Assembly: GCA_946479985.1 (NCBI GenBank)
Contig: CAMLIF010000065.1
Coordinates: forward strand, 1 to 21,527
Length of the DNA stretch: 21,527 bases
From: an uncultured Flavobacteriales bacterium
GTDB taxonomy: Bacteria > Bacteroidota > Bacteroidia > Flavobacteriales > Crocinitomicaceae
Direction: 5' to 3'
Positions 1 through 7,530 of the stretch are shown here, piece after piece (within the stretch, counting starts at the first letter, position 1; each line of letters begins with the position of its first letter). Made by a program: the position numbers and the translations under genes. The notes beneath the pieces were generated by a model. The model ran no database searches. It had not been told where the DNA came from and was given only the letters and a program-made list of their open reading frames with translations.

Positions 1-384
1 AAGAAAGATTTGTTTTTCTTCCCGCTCGGAATCATTTTGAAAGCTATGGGCGGAATTCCGGTGGACAGAAAGAAAAGCTCGAATGTAACCAAGCAGGCGG
101 TTGATTTGTTCAAATCGAATGACACCTTCTTCCTGGTCTTTACCCCGGAAGGAACGCGCAGTTATCAGCCCAACTGGAAAAAAGGATTTTACTTTATTGC
201 TGAGCAGGCGAAAGTGCCCATTTACATTGCATACATGGATTATAAAAACAAAACCGGCGGATTCCATTCCCTGTTCCAGCCAACCGGAGATGTGGATGCT
301 GATATCATTACCATTAAGCGCATTTTGTCGAAGTTTACCGGTAGAATCCCTGAAAATGGAATAAAAGCACCGGAAGATGAATGA
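1..384 (+). CDS. PlsC-type 1-acylglycerol-3-phosphate acyltransferase, 3' part only
   Basis: This is the C-terminal part (about 127 codons) of a membrane-associated lysophospholipid acyltransferase, open from the first base. The family transfers a fatty acyl chain to lysophosphatidic acid to make phosphatidic acid at the inner membrane. Visible blocks are GGIPVDR (block II region), TPEGTRS (the FPEGTRS substrate-binding block III) and VPIYIAY (block IV region). The catalytic HX4D block lies upstream and outside the window. The last 8 bases overlap the start of the HipA-like gene, so the two are probably co-transcribed. Family assignment is secure, but the exact substrate is not, because Bacteroidota carry several paralogues. 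Confidence 0.88.
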   Translation, partial: KKDLFFFPLGIILKAMGGIPVDRKKSSNVTKQAVDLFKSNDTFFLVFTPEGTRSYQPNWKKGFYFIAEQAKVPIYIAYMDYKNKTGGFHSLFQPTGDVDADIITIKRILSKFTGRIPENGIKAPEDE

Positions 385-1165
385 ATTTTTAAGAACTGTA
401 AACGTAACGCGCTACATTTCTCCTTTGCGTGAAGGTGGATCATTGCCAGCATTGGTTGATGCGGACGACGATTTCAAATATGTGTTGAAATTCAAAGGGG
501 CAGGACATGGAGTAAAAGCTTTGATCTCAGAATTCATTGGCGGTGAAGTTGCCAGAATGCTCGGGTTTAAAGTTCCTGAATTGGTTTTTGTTAATTTGGA
601 TGAAGATTTTGGTCGTTCGGAAGCCGATGAAGAAATCCAGGATTTACTGCGTGCAAGTCATGGTTTGAATTTAGGATTACATTTCCTTTCGGGTGCTCTT
701 ACATTTGACCCGGTTGTTACAAGTCTCGATGAAGAAACTGCTTCTAAAGTAGTTTGGTTAGATGCTTTTCTGACAAACATCGACCGCACATTCCGAAATA
801 CCAATATGCTGATGTGGAAGAAAGAATTGTGGCTGATCGATCACGGTGCGGCGCTTTATTTCCACCATACATGGGATAATTGGGAAACCACTGCCAAAAC
901 CCCGTTCGCTTATGTGAAAGATCATGTGTTGCTTCCAAGAGCCACCAGGCTTGACGAAGCAGATTTGTTCTGTAAATCACGCATTACAGAAGAAAAAATC
1001 ACTGAACTGGTTTCAAATATTCCGGATGAATGGCTGGTTTGGGACGACAGTGATTTGTCGCCCGACGAAATTAAAGCTGTTTACACGCAGTTTTTAATTA
1101 TTCGTCTGAATCACTCTGAGATATTTGTAAACGAAGCTAAAAACGCCCGCCATGCACTTGTATGA
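377..1165 (+). CDS. HipA-like kinase family protein (HipA_2 type)
   Basis: A 262-residue protein resembling the short HipA-like kinases (Pfam HipA_2, from memory). Residues visible are a Lys in YVLKFKG, a possible ATP-contacting Lys, and Glu in SEFIGGEVAR. Then come the segment WLDAFLTNIDRTFRNTNM, with an Asp and downstream Asn like a kinase catalytic loop, and IDHG, resembling the metal-binding DFG/DHG. It lacks the N-subdomain and length (about 440 aa) of E. coli HipA, and no HipB-like helix-turn-helix gene is adjacent. The ATG overlaps the acyltransferase stop by 8 bp, and its own 3' end overlaps the DUF3037 gene by 14 bp, so translation is probably coupled. Target and function are unknown; a serine/threonine kinase is the family-based expectation. 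Confidence 0.8.
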   Translation: MNEFLRTVNVTRYISPLREGGSLPALVDADDDFKYVLKFKGAGHGVKALISEFIGGEVARMLGFKVPELVFVNLDEDFGRSEADEEIQDLLRASHGLNLGLHFLSGALTFDPVVTSLDEETASKVVWLDAFLTNIDRTFRNTNMLMWKKELWLIDHGAALYFHHTWDNWETTAKTPFAYVKDHVLLPRATRLDEADLFCKSRITEEKITELVSNIPDEWLVWDDSDLSPDEIKAVYTQFLIIRLNHSEIFVNEAKNARHALV

Positions 1166-1526
1166 ATACGCGGTGATTCGCCTGGTTCCGCAAGTTGAGC
1201 GTGAAGAGTTTCTGAATGTCGGAATAATCCTGTTCTGTAAGAAAGAGAAGTTTATCCGCGCTAAAATCCAAATCGACGAAGAACGTTTGAAATTGTTCAG
1301 ATGCGACCTGGAAATGGAATTGGTGAAAGACTATCTGAACGCGTTTGTGCTCATTAGTCACGGTGAAAAATCGGGCGGACCAATTGCCCGGGAAGACCTG
1401 CCTTCGCGTTTTCGATGGCTTACAGCGGTGAAAAGCTCTATTATTCAAACATCGAGACCGCATCCGGGGAAAGCTGAGAATCTGGAAGAAGAAGTAGAGC
1501 GCTTGTTTCAGGAATACGTCGCGTAA
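1152..1526 (+). CDS. DUF3037 family protein
   Basis: A 124-residue cytoplasmic protein with the features of the DUF3037 family: the opening YEYAVIRLVPQVEREEFLNV followed by GIILFCKK, and a later SRFRWLTAVKSSIIQTSRPH segment. There is no signal peptide, membrane segment or helix-turn-helix. It begins inside the HipA-like gene (14-bp overlap). From memory, HipA_2-type kinases and DUF3037 proteins are recurrent neighbours in many phyla, so the pairing is probably functional. No biochemical role is established to my knowledge. The ATG is preferred because the downstream residues match the conserved family start. Confidence 0.85.
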   Translation: MHLYEYAVIRLVPQVEREEFLNVGIILFCKKEKFIRAKIQIDEERLKLFRCDLEMELVKDYLNAFVLISHGEKSGGPIAREDLPSRFRWLTAVKSSIIQTSRPHPGKAENLEEEVERLFQEYVA

Positions 1527-1539
1527 TTAAAATTCCAAA

Positions 1540-2517
1540 GTGGTGAACGCTAAAATTGATAAGTCGCAGGAAGAGCAGGGCGGCAGCGCAGAAAGATTGC
1601 ATATCAGAAACAGAAACCGGGAGCGCTATGATCTAAATGCACTTATTCGTTCAAATCCGGAATTGAAAAACCATGTGAAGCCGAATAAATTTGGTGATGA
1701 CTCGATTGATTTTTCAAGTCCTGTTGCGGTCAAACTCCTGAATAAGGCTTTGCTGAATCATTATTACAGAATAGCGAATTGGGAATTCCCCGATGATAAC
1801 TTATGTCCGCCAATTCCGGGAAGGGCTGATTACATTCACCACTTGGCTGATTTGTTAAAGGAAGATAACTCGAACAATATTCCACATGGAAATCAAATCA
1901 GATGTTTGGATATCGGCGTTGGAGCCACATGTATTTATCCCATTCTCGGAGTTACAGAATATGGATGGAGTTTTGTTGGGTCTGACATTGATCCGAAATC
2001 GGTTGCATCAGCTCAGCATATTGTTGCCTCGAATCCTTCGCTCCGAAATAAGATTGAATGTAGATTACAAAAAAATCCGAAAGCTATTTTTTCGGGTATC
2101 ATAAACAACGAAGAAAAATTCGATCTTACAATCTGCAACCCGCCTTTTCATGCGTCATTGGAAGAGGCACAAAAGGGAACACGTAGAAAAATCAAAAATC
2201 TTTCCGGGAAACAGGTGAAAACGCCGGAACTTAATTTTTCGGGAAATAGCAACGAACTGATTTGTGAAGGCGGAGAATTTCAGTTTCTTCTGAATATGAT
2301 TCAGGAAAGTAAAAAGCTGTCTAAAAACTGTTACTGGTTTTCGTCCCTGGTCTCAAAGGAATCTAATTTGAAAGGAATCTATAAGTCATTGGAAAATAAC
2401 CGTGCCGTTCAGGTTAAAACAATTCCAATGGGAACCGGAAATAAAACGAGCCGTATAGTTGCCTGGACATTCCTTTCTATTGCGGAACAAAAAGAATGGC
2501 GTAAAGCGAGGTGGTAA
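1540..2517 (+). CDS. rlmF: 23S rRNA (adenine(1618)-N6)-methyltransferase RlmF
   Basis: An SAM-dependent methyltransferase of the RlmF/YbiN family, which modifies A1618 (E. coli numbering) of 23S rRNA. The family signature HIRNRNRERYDL is near the N-terminus. SAM motif I LDIGVGA is at about residues 123-129, the acidic SDIDP at about 148-152, and the N6-adenine catalytic NPPF at about 200-203. A C-terminal block GNKTSRIVAWTFL follows. The length (about 325 aa) suits the family. No ATG precedes the conserved part. The frame opens after a stop at 1528-1530, so the start is GTG at 1540 or the next GTG at 1543, with no clear ribosome-binding site. It lies 13 bp after the DUF3037 stop and is likely the last gene of the unit. 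Confidence 0.92.
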   Translation: MVNAKIDKSQEEQGGSAERLHIRNRNRERYDLNALIRSNPELKNHVKPNKFGDDSIDFSSPVAVKLLNKALLNHYYRIANWEFPDDNLCPPIPGRADYIHHLADLLKEDNSNNIPHGNQIRCLDIGVGATCIYPILGVTEYGWSFVGSDIDPKSVASAQHIVASNPSLRNKIECRLQKNPKAIFSGIINNEEKFDLTICNPPFHASLEEAQKGTRRKIKNLSGKQVKTPELNFSGNSNELICEGGEFQFLLNMIQESKKLSKNCYWFSSLVSKESNLKGIYKSLENNRAVQVKTIPMGTGNKTSRIVAWTFLSIAEQKEWRKARW

Positions 2518-2527
2518 GTTTCGATCC

Positions 2528-2552
2528 CGTGTTATTCATAATCAATAATACG
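2528..2552 (+). terminator. Weak stem-loop after rlmF, possible transcript end
   Basis: A 9-bp stem, CGTGTTATT (2528-2536) with AATAATACG (2544-2552), encloses a 7-nt loop and includes one G-T wobble. It begins 10 bp after the rlmF stop. No T-run follows, so this is not a typical intrinsic terminator. The rest of 2553-2772 is AT-rich with no gene. It contains one poor promoter-like match (TTG at 2609-2611, 20 bp, TTACTTTG at 2632-2639) upstream of the lipoprotein protease gene. Confidence 0.25.
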
Positions 2553-2772
2553 TTATCAGAAGCAATATCTTCAAGCAAGAGGCGGTTCAAATAAATCGAT
2601 TTTCTGGTTTGTTTCACGAATTAATTTTTACTTACTTTGACGCGTCTACAAAATTTGAATCCACTTTGAATACCTTAAATCATTGATAACTAAATCCTAA
2701 ATACACATTATTTCTAAATCGGAGGTGTCCGGAAATTCACTACAGAGTAGAGAAAACTTAAATTAATTACTT

Positions 2773-3948
2773 ATGAACACCAAAATCGCAATCCTCTTGG
2801 GATTAAGTCTTATTCTTACCGTGAACTCCTGTAAGAAATTCAACGAAGATACTACCAACCATAGTGAAACTTCAATGGCTGATGAAAAGGAAATCAAAGA
2901 GCTTACTAAATTTTTAAGCAAAGAAATGAATCTGGATATCTCCAAATTTGAGTTTGATGAACAAGCCAATTGGTTTGTCATAGATGGAGACATGGTGATA
3001 CCTCTTTCAGATGCAAGATACCGGTTCAAGCACCAGGATCAGTCAAAACAACGTTTAGGGATGTACACGGTAAGCAATACGATAGCTCCCAACATTACTA
3101 TTTATATCCAGAGTAATGTTCCCGCAGTATGGGTAACTGCGATTAACAGTGCAATTGCAAATTGGAATGCTGTTGATTGCCGGGTAAAATTTCAAACAAC
3201 AACAAATGCAAGCACTGCAAAAATCAGCGTGACTTCCTACTATAGTTCAGGAGTTGATGCTGCGTATGCTTTAATGCCTGATGGAAGTGGAAACCCGGGC
3301 AGTATACTTGGTGTTAATACCTATTACAACACATCATACAGTGCAAGCGCCAAATTATTTGCCGTTGCTCACGAACTAGGTCACACAGTTGGATTTGAGC
3401 ATACGGATGAGACAGATGGAACCCTTATTTCACAAACTCCGGTAAGTGATCCGAAGTCGGTAATGAAACATAATGTAAGCGGATGGGAAGGATTTAGTCC
3501 TTATGACATCATTGCTTTTGGCGTAGTTTACCCGAATTATCCCGGTACTTCACGTTTTTTGAGATACTACAAAAGTGGTAATCCGGATCATTATTTCACA
3601 TTATATTCGACTGATTTAGGTGCCGGGACTCCAACCGGATATGTATTTGAAAATTCGTGTGGCGGTTATTTCTACAAAACACAAATAACAGGTACTGTTC
3701 CATTGTACAGATGGTACAGAGGTAATCCCGGCCAGCATTTTTACACGAGAAGCAATGTAAATATTCCGGGGTATACTTACGAAGGAATTGCCGGATACGT
3801 ATATGCAACACAAGTTGCCGGAACCCGACCATTATACCGTTACTTTCGTTCTTCAGCAGGAGATCATTTCTACACCACTTTATGGAGTGAATTGGGTTCA
3901 GGAGCAAATGGCTACGTTCTGGAGGGCGTTGAGTGTTATGTTTACTAA
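2773..3948 (+). CDS. Lipoprotein zinc metalloprotease (M57/HEIGH type) with three DUF5648-type repeats
   Basis: A 391-residue predicted surface or periplasmic lipoprotein. The N-terminus is a signal peptide with lipobox VNSC (Cys20). The catalytic domain carries HELGHTVGFEH, with zinc-ligand candidates His200, His204 and His210 and catalytic Glu201. Asp212 follows, and there is a Met-turn candidate at Met231 (SVMKH). This fits the metzincin-like M57 / dual-action HEIGH peptidases common in Bacteroidota. Residues 261-391 form three tandem repeats of about 40-49 aa built around (D/Q)H(Y/F)(F/Y)T and GYVxE motifs, like DUF5648, thought to bind or present at the surface. There is no T9SS tail, so anchoring is by lipid. 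The ATG is clear and the gene stands alone, with a hairpin behind it. The substrate is unknown. Confidence 0.87.
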   Translation: MNTKIAILLGLSLILTVNSCKKFNEDTTNHSETSMADEKEIKELTKFLSKEMNLDISKFEFDEQANWFVIDGDMVIPLSDARYRFKHQDQSKQRLGMYTVSNTIAPNITIYIQSNVPAVWVTAINSAIANWNAVDCRVKFQTTTNASTAKISVTSYYSSGVDAAYALMPDGSGNPGSILGVNTYYNTSYSASAKLFAVAHELGHTVGFEHTDETDGTLISQTPVSDPKSVMKHNVSGWEGFSPYDIIAFGVVYPNYPGTSRFLRYYKSGNPDHYFTLYSTDLGAGTPTGYVFENSCGGYFYKTQITGTVPLYRWYRGNPGQHFYTRSNVNIPGYTYEGIAGYVYATQVAGTRPLYRYFRSSAGDHFYTTLWSELGSGANGYVLEGVECYVY

Positions 3949-3968
3949 ATCATTGATTGATATTGAAC

Positions 3969-3998
3969 GAAGGAGGGTTTTATGAAATCCTCCTTCTT
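3969..3998 (+). terminator. Intrinsic terminator-like hairpin after the lipoprotein protease
   Basis: A perfect 8-bp GC-rich stem, GAAGGAGG (3969-3976) and CCTCCTTC (3989-3996), has a 12-nt loop and is followed by the T-rich TTATTTA. It starts 20 bp after the stop of the + strand protease gene. It could also end transcription of the convergent minus-strand DUF5522 gene, although that side lacks a T-run. Confidence 0.6.
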
Positions 3999-4028
3999 AT
4001 TTACCGTGCGTTAATGATTATTAATTGA

Positions 4029-4214
4029 TTACTTCTTAAAAGAGTCCGTCTTCTTATCATACCCGTACGGGCAATGCCGGCAGCCGCTTTTACAGCAATG
4101 GCCGCGCTTCAAATGATATTTCTCTGTGAAAACAATATAGCCTTCCGGAGTATAATAGAAATCTTCGGGATCTAAACCGTTGTTTTTTGGGAGAGGCTTG
4201 AAATTGTCATCCAT
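4029..4214 (-). CDS. Small Cys-rich DUF5522 protein
   Basis: A 61-residue cytoplasmic protein of the DUF5522 type. It carries a compact cysteine cluster, HCCKSGCRHCPYGY, near the C-terminus, preceded by the family-typical DFYYTPEGYIVFTEKYHLKRG. Four cysteines plus flanking His suggest a bound metal (zinc or an Fe-S centre), but this is inference. The start is taken as the ATG at 4214. A GTG immediately before it would add one residue. A good -7 element (TAATTTTG) ends only 4 nt before this ATG, which would make the transcript nearly leaderless. The function of the family is not known to me. Confidence 0.8.
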   Translation of the reverse strand: MDDNFKPLPKNNGLDPEDFYYTPEGYIVFTEKYHLKRGHCCKSGCRHCPYGYDKKTDSFKK

Positions 4215-4218
4215 CACA

Positions 4219-4226
4219 CAAAATTA
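4219..4226 (-). promoter_or_regulatory. Candidate -7 promoter element for the DUF5522 gene
   Basis: Read on the minus strand the sequence is TAATTTTG, a perfect match to the Bacteroidota -7 consensus TAnnTTTG. No TTG lies at the expected 19-21 bp upstream spacing. If used, transcription would start at or within a few bases of the ATG at 4214. Confidence 0.35.
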
Positions 4227-4237
4227 CGAATTACAAG

Positions 4238-4376
4238 TTACGAATTGCGAATGAAATTGGTGGTTCATCGATGTAAGTACTGGTTTCAGCAGTTAGTTTA
4301 TCAGATATTGGTAGCAAGACATTGCTGGAATGGGTAATTTTACAAAAGTCAGATCAATTTCATTCGCAATTCGTAA
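4238..4376. repeat. 22-bp perfect inverted repeat pair flanking a 95-bp spacer
   Basis: The arms at 4238-4259 and 4355-4376 are perfect reverse complements over 22 bp. The left arm begins TTACGAATTGCG. The left arm also contains a second TTACGAATT copy 14 bp upstream (4224-4232), giving a short direct repeat. The pair fills the space between two divergent genes. The right arm ends 2 bp before the ATG of the PLP enzyme gene, so it covers that gene's translation initiation region. It could be a small non-autonomous element, a REP-like repeat or a large cruciform. No open reading frame is inside. Confidence 0.75.
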
Positions 4377-4378
4377 TT

Positions 4379-5275
4379 ATGTTTAACACATCCCGTTCTA
4401 TTCTTCAACAACTTGAACATCCCATATTCGACGAGCGTAATTGCACCGTTTGGGTAAAACGCGATGATCTGATCGATACGGAGGTTTCCGGAAATAAATG
4501 GCGGAAACTCAAATATTATATTGATCAGGCGATCCATTTAAAGAAAGATGGAATTGTAACCGTTGGAGGAGCGTTTTCAAATCACATTTTGGCAACTGCT
4601 TCCGCCTGTAATAAAGCAGGATTAAAATCGGTAGGAGTTATCCGTGGCGAGGAACTGGATGATGCAAGTAATGCCAACCTACAGCGCTGTGCCGAACTCG
4701 GGATGAAACTGGAGTTTATTTCCAGGCTCGATTATGCCGACAGGAAAGAAGATTGGTTTAAGGAGGATTTACTGGAACGACACCGGAATTTCATGTTTAT
4801 TCCCGAAGGTGGCGCAGGATATTATGGTTTGATCGGCTGCCAGGAACTGGTGAAAGAACTTCCTGAAACAGTAACGGACATCTTCGTAGCACAAGGAACA
4901 ACTACAACCAGCTGTGGAATATTGCTGGGAATCTCTGATGAAACAGTTTTGCATGTTGTTCCGGTTTTGAAGGGATTTGATTCCATAGCTGAAATGAAAC
5001 CGATCTTGTATCAATTCTGCCTCGATAATCAATTAGTGGATGAATACCTGCAAAAAGTACAGGTACACGATTCTTTTCACGAAGGCGGTTACGGAAAATC
5101 AACCCCGGAATTAGAACAATTCATTGAATTCTGTGAAGAAGCATTTGAGCTTCCGCTCGATTTCGTTTATACCGCCAAAGCATTCAAGGCGCTGATGCAT
5201 TGGGTCATGAATTCAGAAGATGCCGCCGATTCTGAAATTGTGTTCATTCATACAGGTGGGTTGCATAATGGGTGA
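4379..5275 (+). CDS. PLP-dependent 1-aminocyclopropane-1-carboxylate deaminase / D-cysteine desulfhydrase family protein
   Basis: A 298-residue fold-type II PLP enzyme. The lysine-containing motif SGNKWRKLKYY is at about 37-47, with Lys43 the likely Schiff-base residue. GGAFSNH is at about 63-69, PEGGAGYYG holds the mid-protein, and a phosphate-binding region QGTTTTSCGIL follows. Members either open the cyclopropane ring of ACC or release H2S from D-cysteine, and the sequence does not decide between them. The ATG at 4379 is chosen because the upstream codons lie in the inverted repeat and look non-coding, and homologues begin near here. There is no co-directional partner. A hairpin separates it from the convergent M16 operon. 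Confidence 0.85.
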   Translation: MFNTSRSILQQLEHPIFDERNCTVWVKRDDLIDTEVSGNKWRKLKYYIDQAIHLKKDGIVTVGGAFSNHILATASACNKAGLKSVGVIRGEELDDASNANLQRCAELGMKLEFISRLDYADRKEDWFKEDLLERHRNFMFIPEGGAGYYGLIGCQELVKELPETVTDIFVAQGTTTTSCGILLGISDETVLHVVPVLKGFDSIAEMKPILYQFCLDNQLVDEYLQKVQVHDSFHEGGYGKSTPELEQFIEFCEEAFELPLDFVYTAKAFKALMHWVMNSEDAADSEIVFIHTGGLHNG

Positions 5276-5352
5276 TGTTTTTAATTTCATATCGGTACGA
5301 GCCATAGTCTCGCACCAGCAATTGAAAAAAGAAATAAAGCAGAGACATCACT

Positions 5353-5405
5353 TCAGCGGTTCCTTTTTGGTCATTGAGCGGAGTCGAAATGAAAAAGGCC
5401 GCTGA
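5353..5405. terminator. Bidirectional terminator hairpin containing a GAGCGGAGTCGAAATG repeat
   Basis: The outer stem is TCAGCGG (5353-5359) with CCGCTGA (5399-5405). The inner stem CCTTTTT (5362-5368) with AAAAAGG (5392-5398) and CATT/AATG continues it, interrupted by small bulges. The head contains GAGCGGAGTCGAAATG, a motif I recall as a widespread intergenic repeat of Bacteroidota. It lies between the convergent ends of the PLP enzyme gene and the M16 operon, so a shared terminator role is likely. The rest of 5276-5447 holds no gene. Confidence 0.5.
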
Positions 5406-5447
5406 TATAAAACCAACGACCTTCTCAATTATTTATCCGGAATAAAA

Positions 5448-7526
5448 CTATTTAAACATAGCCGGATCTATTTTTCCGTTTACTTCAATAGTTTTGATTT
5501 CTCCTGCCAAATTCAATCCGCTTACAGATTGTGTGAATTTGTGCGGGAACAGGATTCCGTTTACTTCTTTGTAATCATTCATGATTCTTTCAGACTCAAT
5601 GACTTGTCCGTCCATTTGAGAAACCGAAACGGTTTTATACTTCAGGAAGGTGTTCTTGTCGTAATAATCTTTCTTTTTCGTTTGACCGTCGTTTGATTCC
5701 AATACGTAGTACTGGTTTCCGTTCAACGTTTCAATTCCAACGATAGAGTAGGCCATTCCGCTTTTACTGTAGTTCATTTCAGGAAGCAAACCGTATGATT
5801 TTTTCTTAGCAGCAATCTCTTCCGCTGAAAGTTCTTTCGTACCGTTCTGCATGTCTGTTTGAGAGCCTTTTGTTCCATCGTAGAAACCGCTTTGAAGATT
5901 CATTTTACCCATTGCAAGCGATTGAGCTTCTTTATTTGGGGCAACAAATACATCAACTGCTGTTAACGGTTGCGGAGCCATTTCAGTTGTCATGCTGATT
6001 TCCTGCTTAACAGATTTGATAGCCTTCAATTTTTTAGCGGCTGCCTTGTCAGAAGTAGTTTTTGTAACTGCTTTTACGTAGTTGGAGATCAATTGGTCTG
6101 CTGTAATATCTGCCTGCATCATTTCGATAGCCGGGTTTCCAAAAGCATCCAGTTTTTCAATTACACCATCAGAATCGAACTTCGCAATTTTGTCTAATAC
6201 GCTCGGATCACCAACAACGATAATATTCATTCCGTTTTTGAAGTATTTCTGAGCCATCGTAAGAACTTCTTCCTTGCTAACAGCATCTAATCTTTTCAAA
6301 TAGTTTTGGTAGTAATCTTCCGGTAATTTATTACGGATAATATTCAATGCGAAACGCGCAATAGTTTGCGGACTTTCCAAAGAACGGGCAAAGCTTCCTG
6401 CCATTGCAGATTTGGTAAGAGAAAGCTCTTGGTCTTGTACATAAGAACCAGAAATTTTCTCGAATTCGAAGATCAATTGAGTGATCGCAGAATCAGTAAC
6501 ATCATTTCTAAAACTTCCCGATGCACTCATCCAGCTTCCTTCTCTCGTAATCTGAACACTTGAGTAACAACCATAAGTGTATGCTTTATCTTCACGCAGG
6601 TTTTGCATCAAACGCGTTCCGAATCCGCCGCCGCCAAGAATGCCGTTCAATACGGTTAATGGAATTTGATCTTCTTGTCCTGGCTTGATAGCAATAGGAA
6701 ATGAAACTGAAATTACTGATTGAACAGCTCCCGGTTTGTTAATGAAAATCACGCGATTTCCTTTGATCAGGCTGCCTCCGTTCAATTCTGCCGTATATTT
6801 TTTTGTTCCGGTCCAAGAACCAAAACTTTCTAATGCAATACGTTTCGCTTCATCCATAGTAATGTCACCAACAATCACCAAATACGCTCCGTCAGGAGTG
6901 AACTGAGAATTGAATTCATTGATAACATCCTGGTTCGTGATATTCCCCAAAGTAACGTTCGTCATTACATTTGAATTCGGATGATTTGGGAAGTTGATCT
7001 TTCTTTCAGCGTTGTTGCTCATTTCTTCCGGGCTCGATTGAACCGAAAGTAACGAAGACTCTGATTGCTTTTTGATACGGTTAAATTCCGATTCAGGGAA
7101 TGCAGGGTTAAAAACCACATCCTTCATCAGGTCTACTCCCGCGTTCATGTGTTTTGTTAAACATGAAAGGAAAACAGAACTTCCGTCGGCAGACAAACTT
7201 GCCCCGATGTAATCGATCTCATTATCCAGTTTATCTTTTGTGCGGTTTTTTGTTCCACTCATGATGAGCTGTCCCATCAGTTGGTTCAATCCGGCTTTAT
7301 CGCCTTCCACTTTTGGCGTTCCTCCTGTTACCAGGTTAAAAGAAACGCGCGGCAATTTATGGTTTTCAGAAACTACAACCGTAATTCCGTTCGGTAAAGT
7401 GAAAATCTGTGAGTTCTTAATATTGATAGTCGGTGCAGGACCGGCTGCCGGACGAACTGAACGATCAATCTGACCGTAAACTCCGGTAACTGCAGTTATA
7501 GCTGCAATTGCAAGTAACTTTTTCAT
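5448..7526 (-). CDS. Exported M16 family peptidase, zinc-motif-less subunit with C-terminal extension
   Basis: A 692-residue protein with an N-terminal signal peptide (MKKLLAIAAITAVTGVYGQ). Two M16 domains follow, with the first-strand motif FTLPNGITVVVSEN. At the HxxEH position the sequence reads QLMGQ (residues 82-86, within AGLNQLMGQLIMSGT), so this subunit should not bind zinc. The second domain keeps the substrate-binding R...Y motif, GGGGFGTRLMQNLREDKAYTYG. From about residue 530 a C-terminal region of about 160 aa, ending YKEVNGILFPHKF and IEVNGKIDP, resembles lipoprotein-carrier (LolA-like) or DUF4292-type folds, tentatively. It lies 4 bp after the catalytic M16 gene, so the two probably form a heteromeric periplasmic or outer-membrane peptidase. 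Confidence 0.9.
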   Translation of the reverse strand: MKKLLAIAAITAVTGVYGQIDRSVRPAAGPAPTINIKNSQIFTLPNGITVVVSENHKLPRVSFNLVTGGTPKVEGDKAGLNQLMGQLIMSGTKNRTKDKLDNEIDYIGASLSADGSSVFLSCLTKHMNAGVDLMKDVVFNPAFPESEFNRIKKQSESSLLSVQSSPEEMSNNAERKINFPNHPNSNVMTNVTLGNITNQDVINEFNSQFTPDGAYLVIVGDITMDEAKRIALESFGSWTGTKKYTAELNGGSLIKGNRVIFINKPGAVQSVISVSFPIAIKPGQEDQIPLTVLNGILGGGGFGTRLMQNLREDKAYTYGCYSSVQITREGSWMSASGSFRNDVTDSAITQLIFEFEKISGSYVQDQELSLTKSAMAGSFARSLESPQTIARFALNIIRNKLPEDYYQNYLKRLDAVSKEEVLTMAQKYFKNGMNIIVVGDPSVLDKIAKFDSDGVIEKLDAFGNPAIEMMQADITADQLISNYVKAVTKTTSDKAAAKKLKAIKSVKQEISMTTEMAPQPLTAVDVFVAPNKEAQSLAMGKMNLQSGFYDGTKGSQTDMQNGTKELSAEEIAAKKKSYGLLPEMNYSKSGMAYSIVGIETLNGNQYYVLESNDGQTKKKDYYDKNTFLKYKTVSVSQMDGQVIESERIMNDYKEVNGILFPHKFTQSVSGLNLAGEIKTIEVNGKIDPAMFK

Positions 7527-7530
7527 GATC

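Noticed and set aside
1137..1463. 108-codon minus-strand open frame
   Set aside because: Antisense to the DUF3037 gene, which has family-typical sequence; no support for coding on the other strand.
377..1526. Classical HipBA toxin-antitoxin operon
   Set aside because: There is no HipB-like helix-turn-helix protein, and the kinase is much shorter than HipA; only a HipA-like kinase with DUF3037 can be supported.
4322..4378. N-terminal extension of the PLP enzyme from a TTG codon
   Set aside because: The extra 19 codons run through the 22-bp inverted repeat and do not resemble the family start; ATG at 4379 fits better.
5220..5405. 61-codon plus-strand open frame ending VIERSRNEKGR
   Set aside because: The end is only the translation of the GAGCGGAGTCGAAATG intergenic repeat, a common source of false small ORFs, and the start lies inside the PLP enzyme gene.
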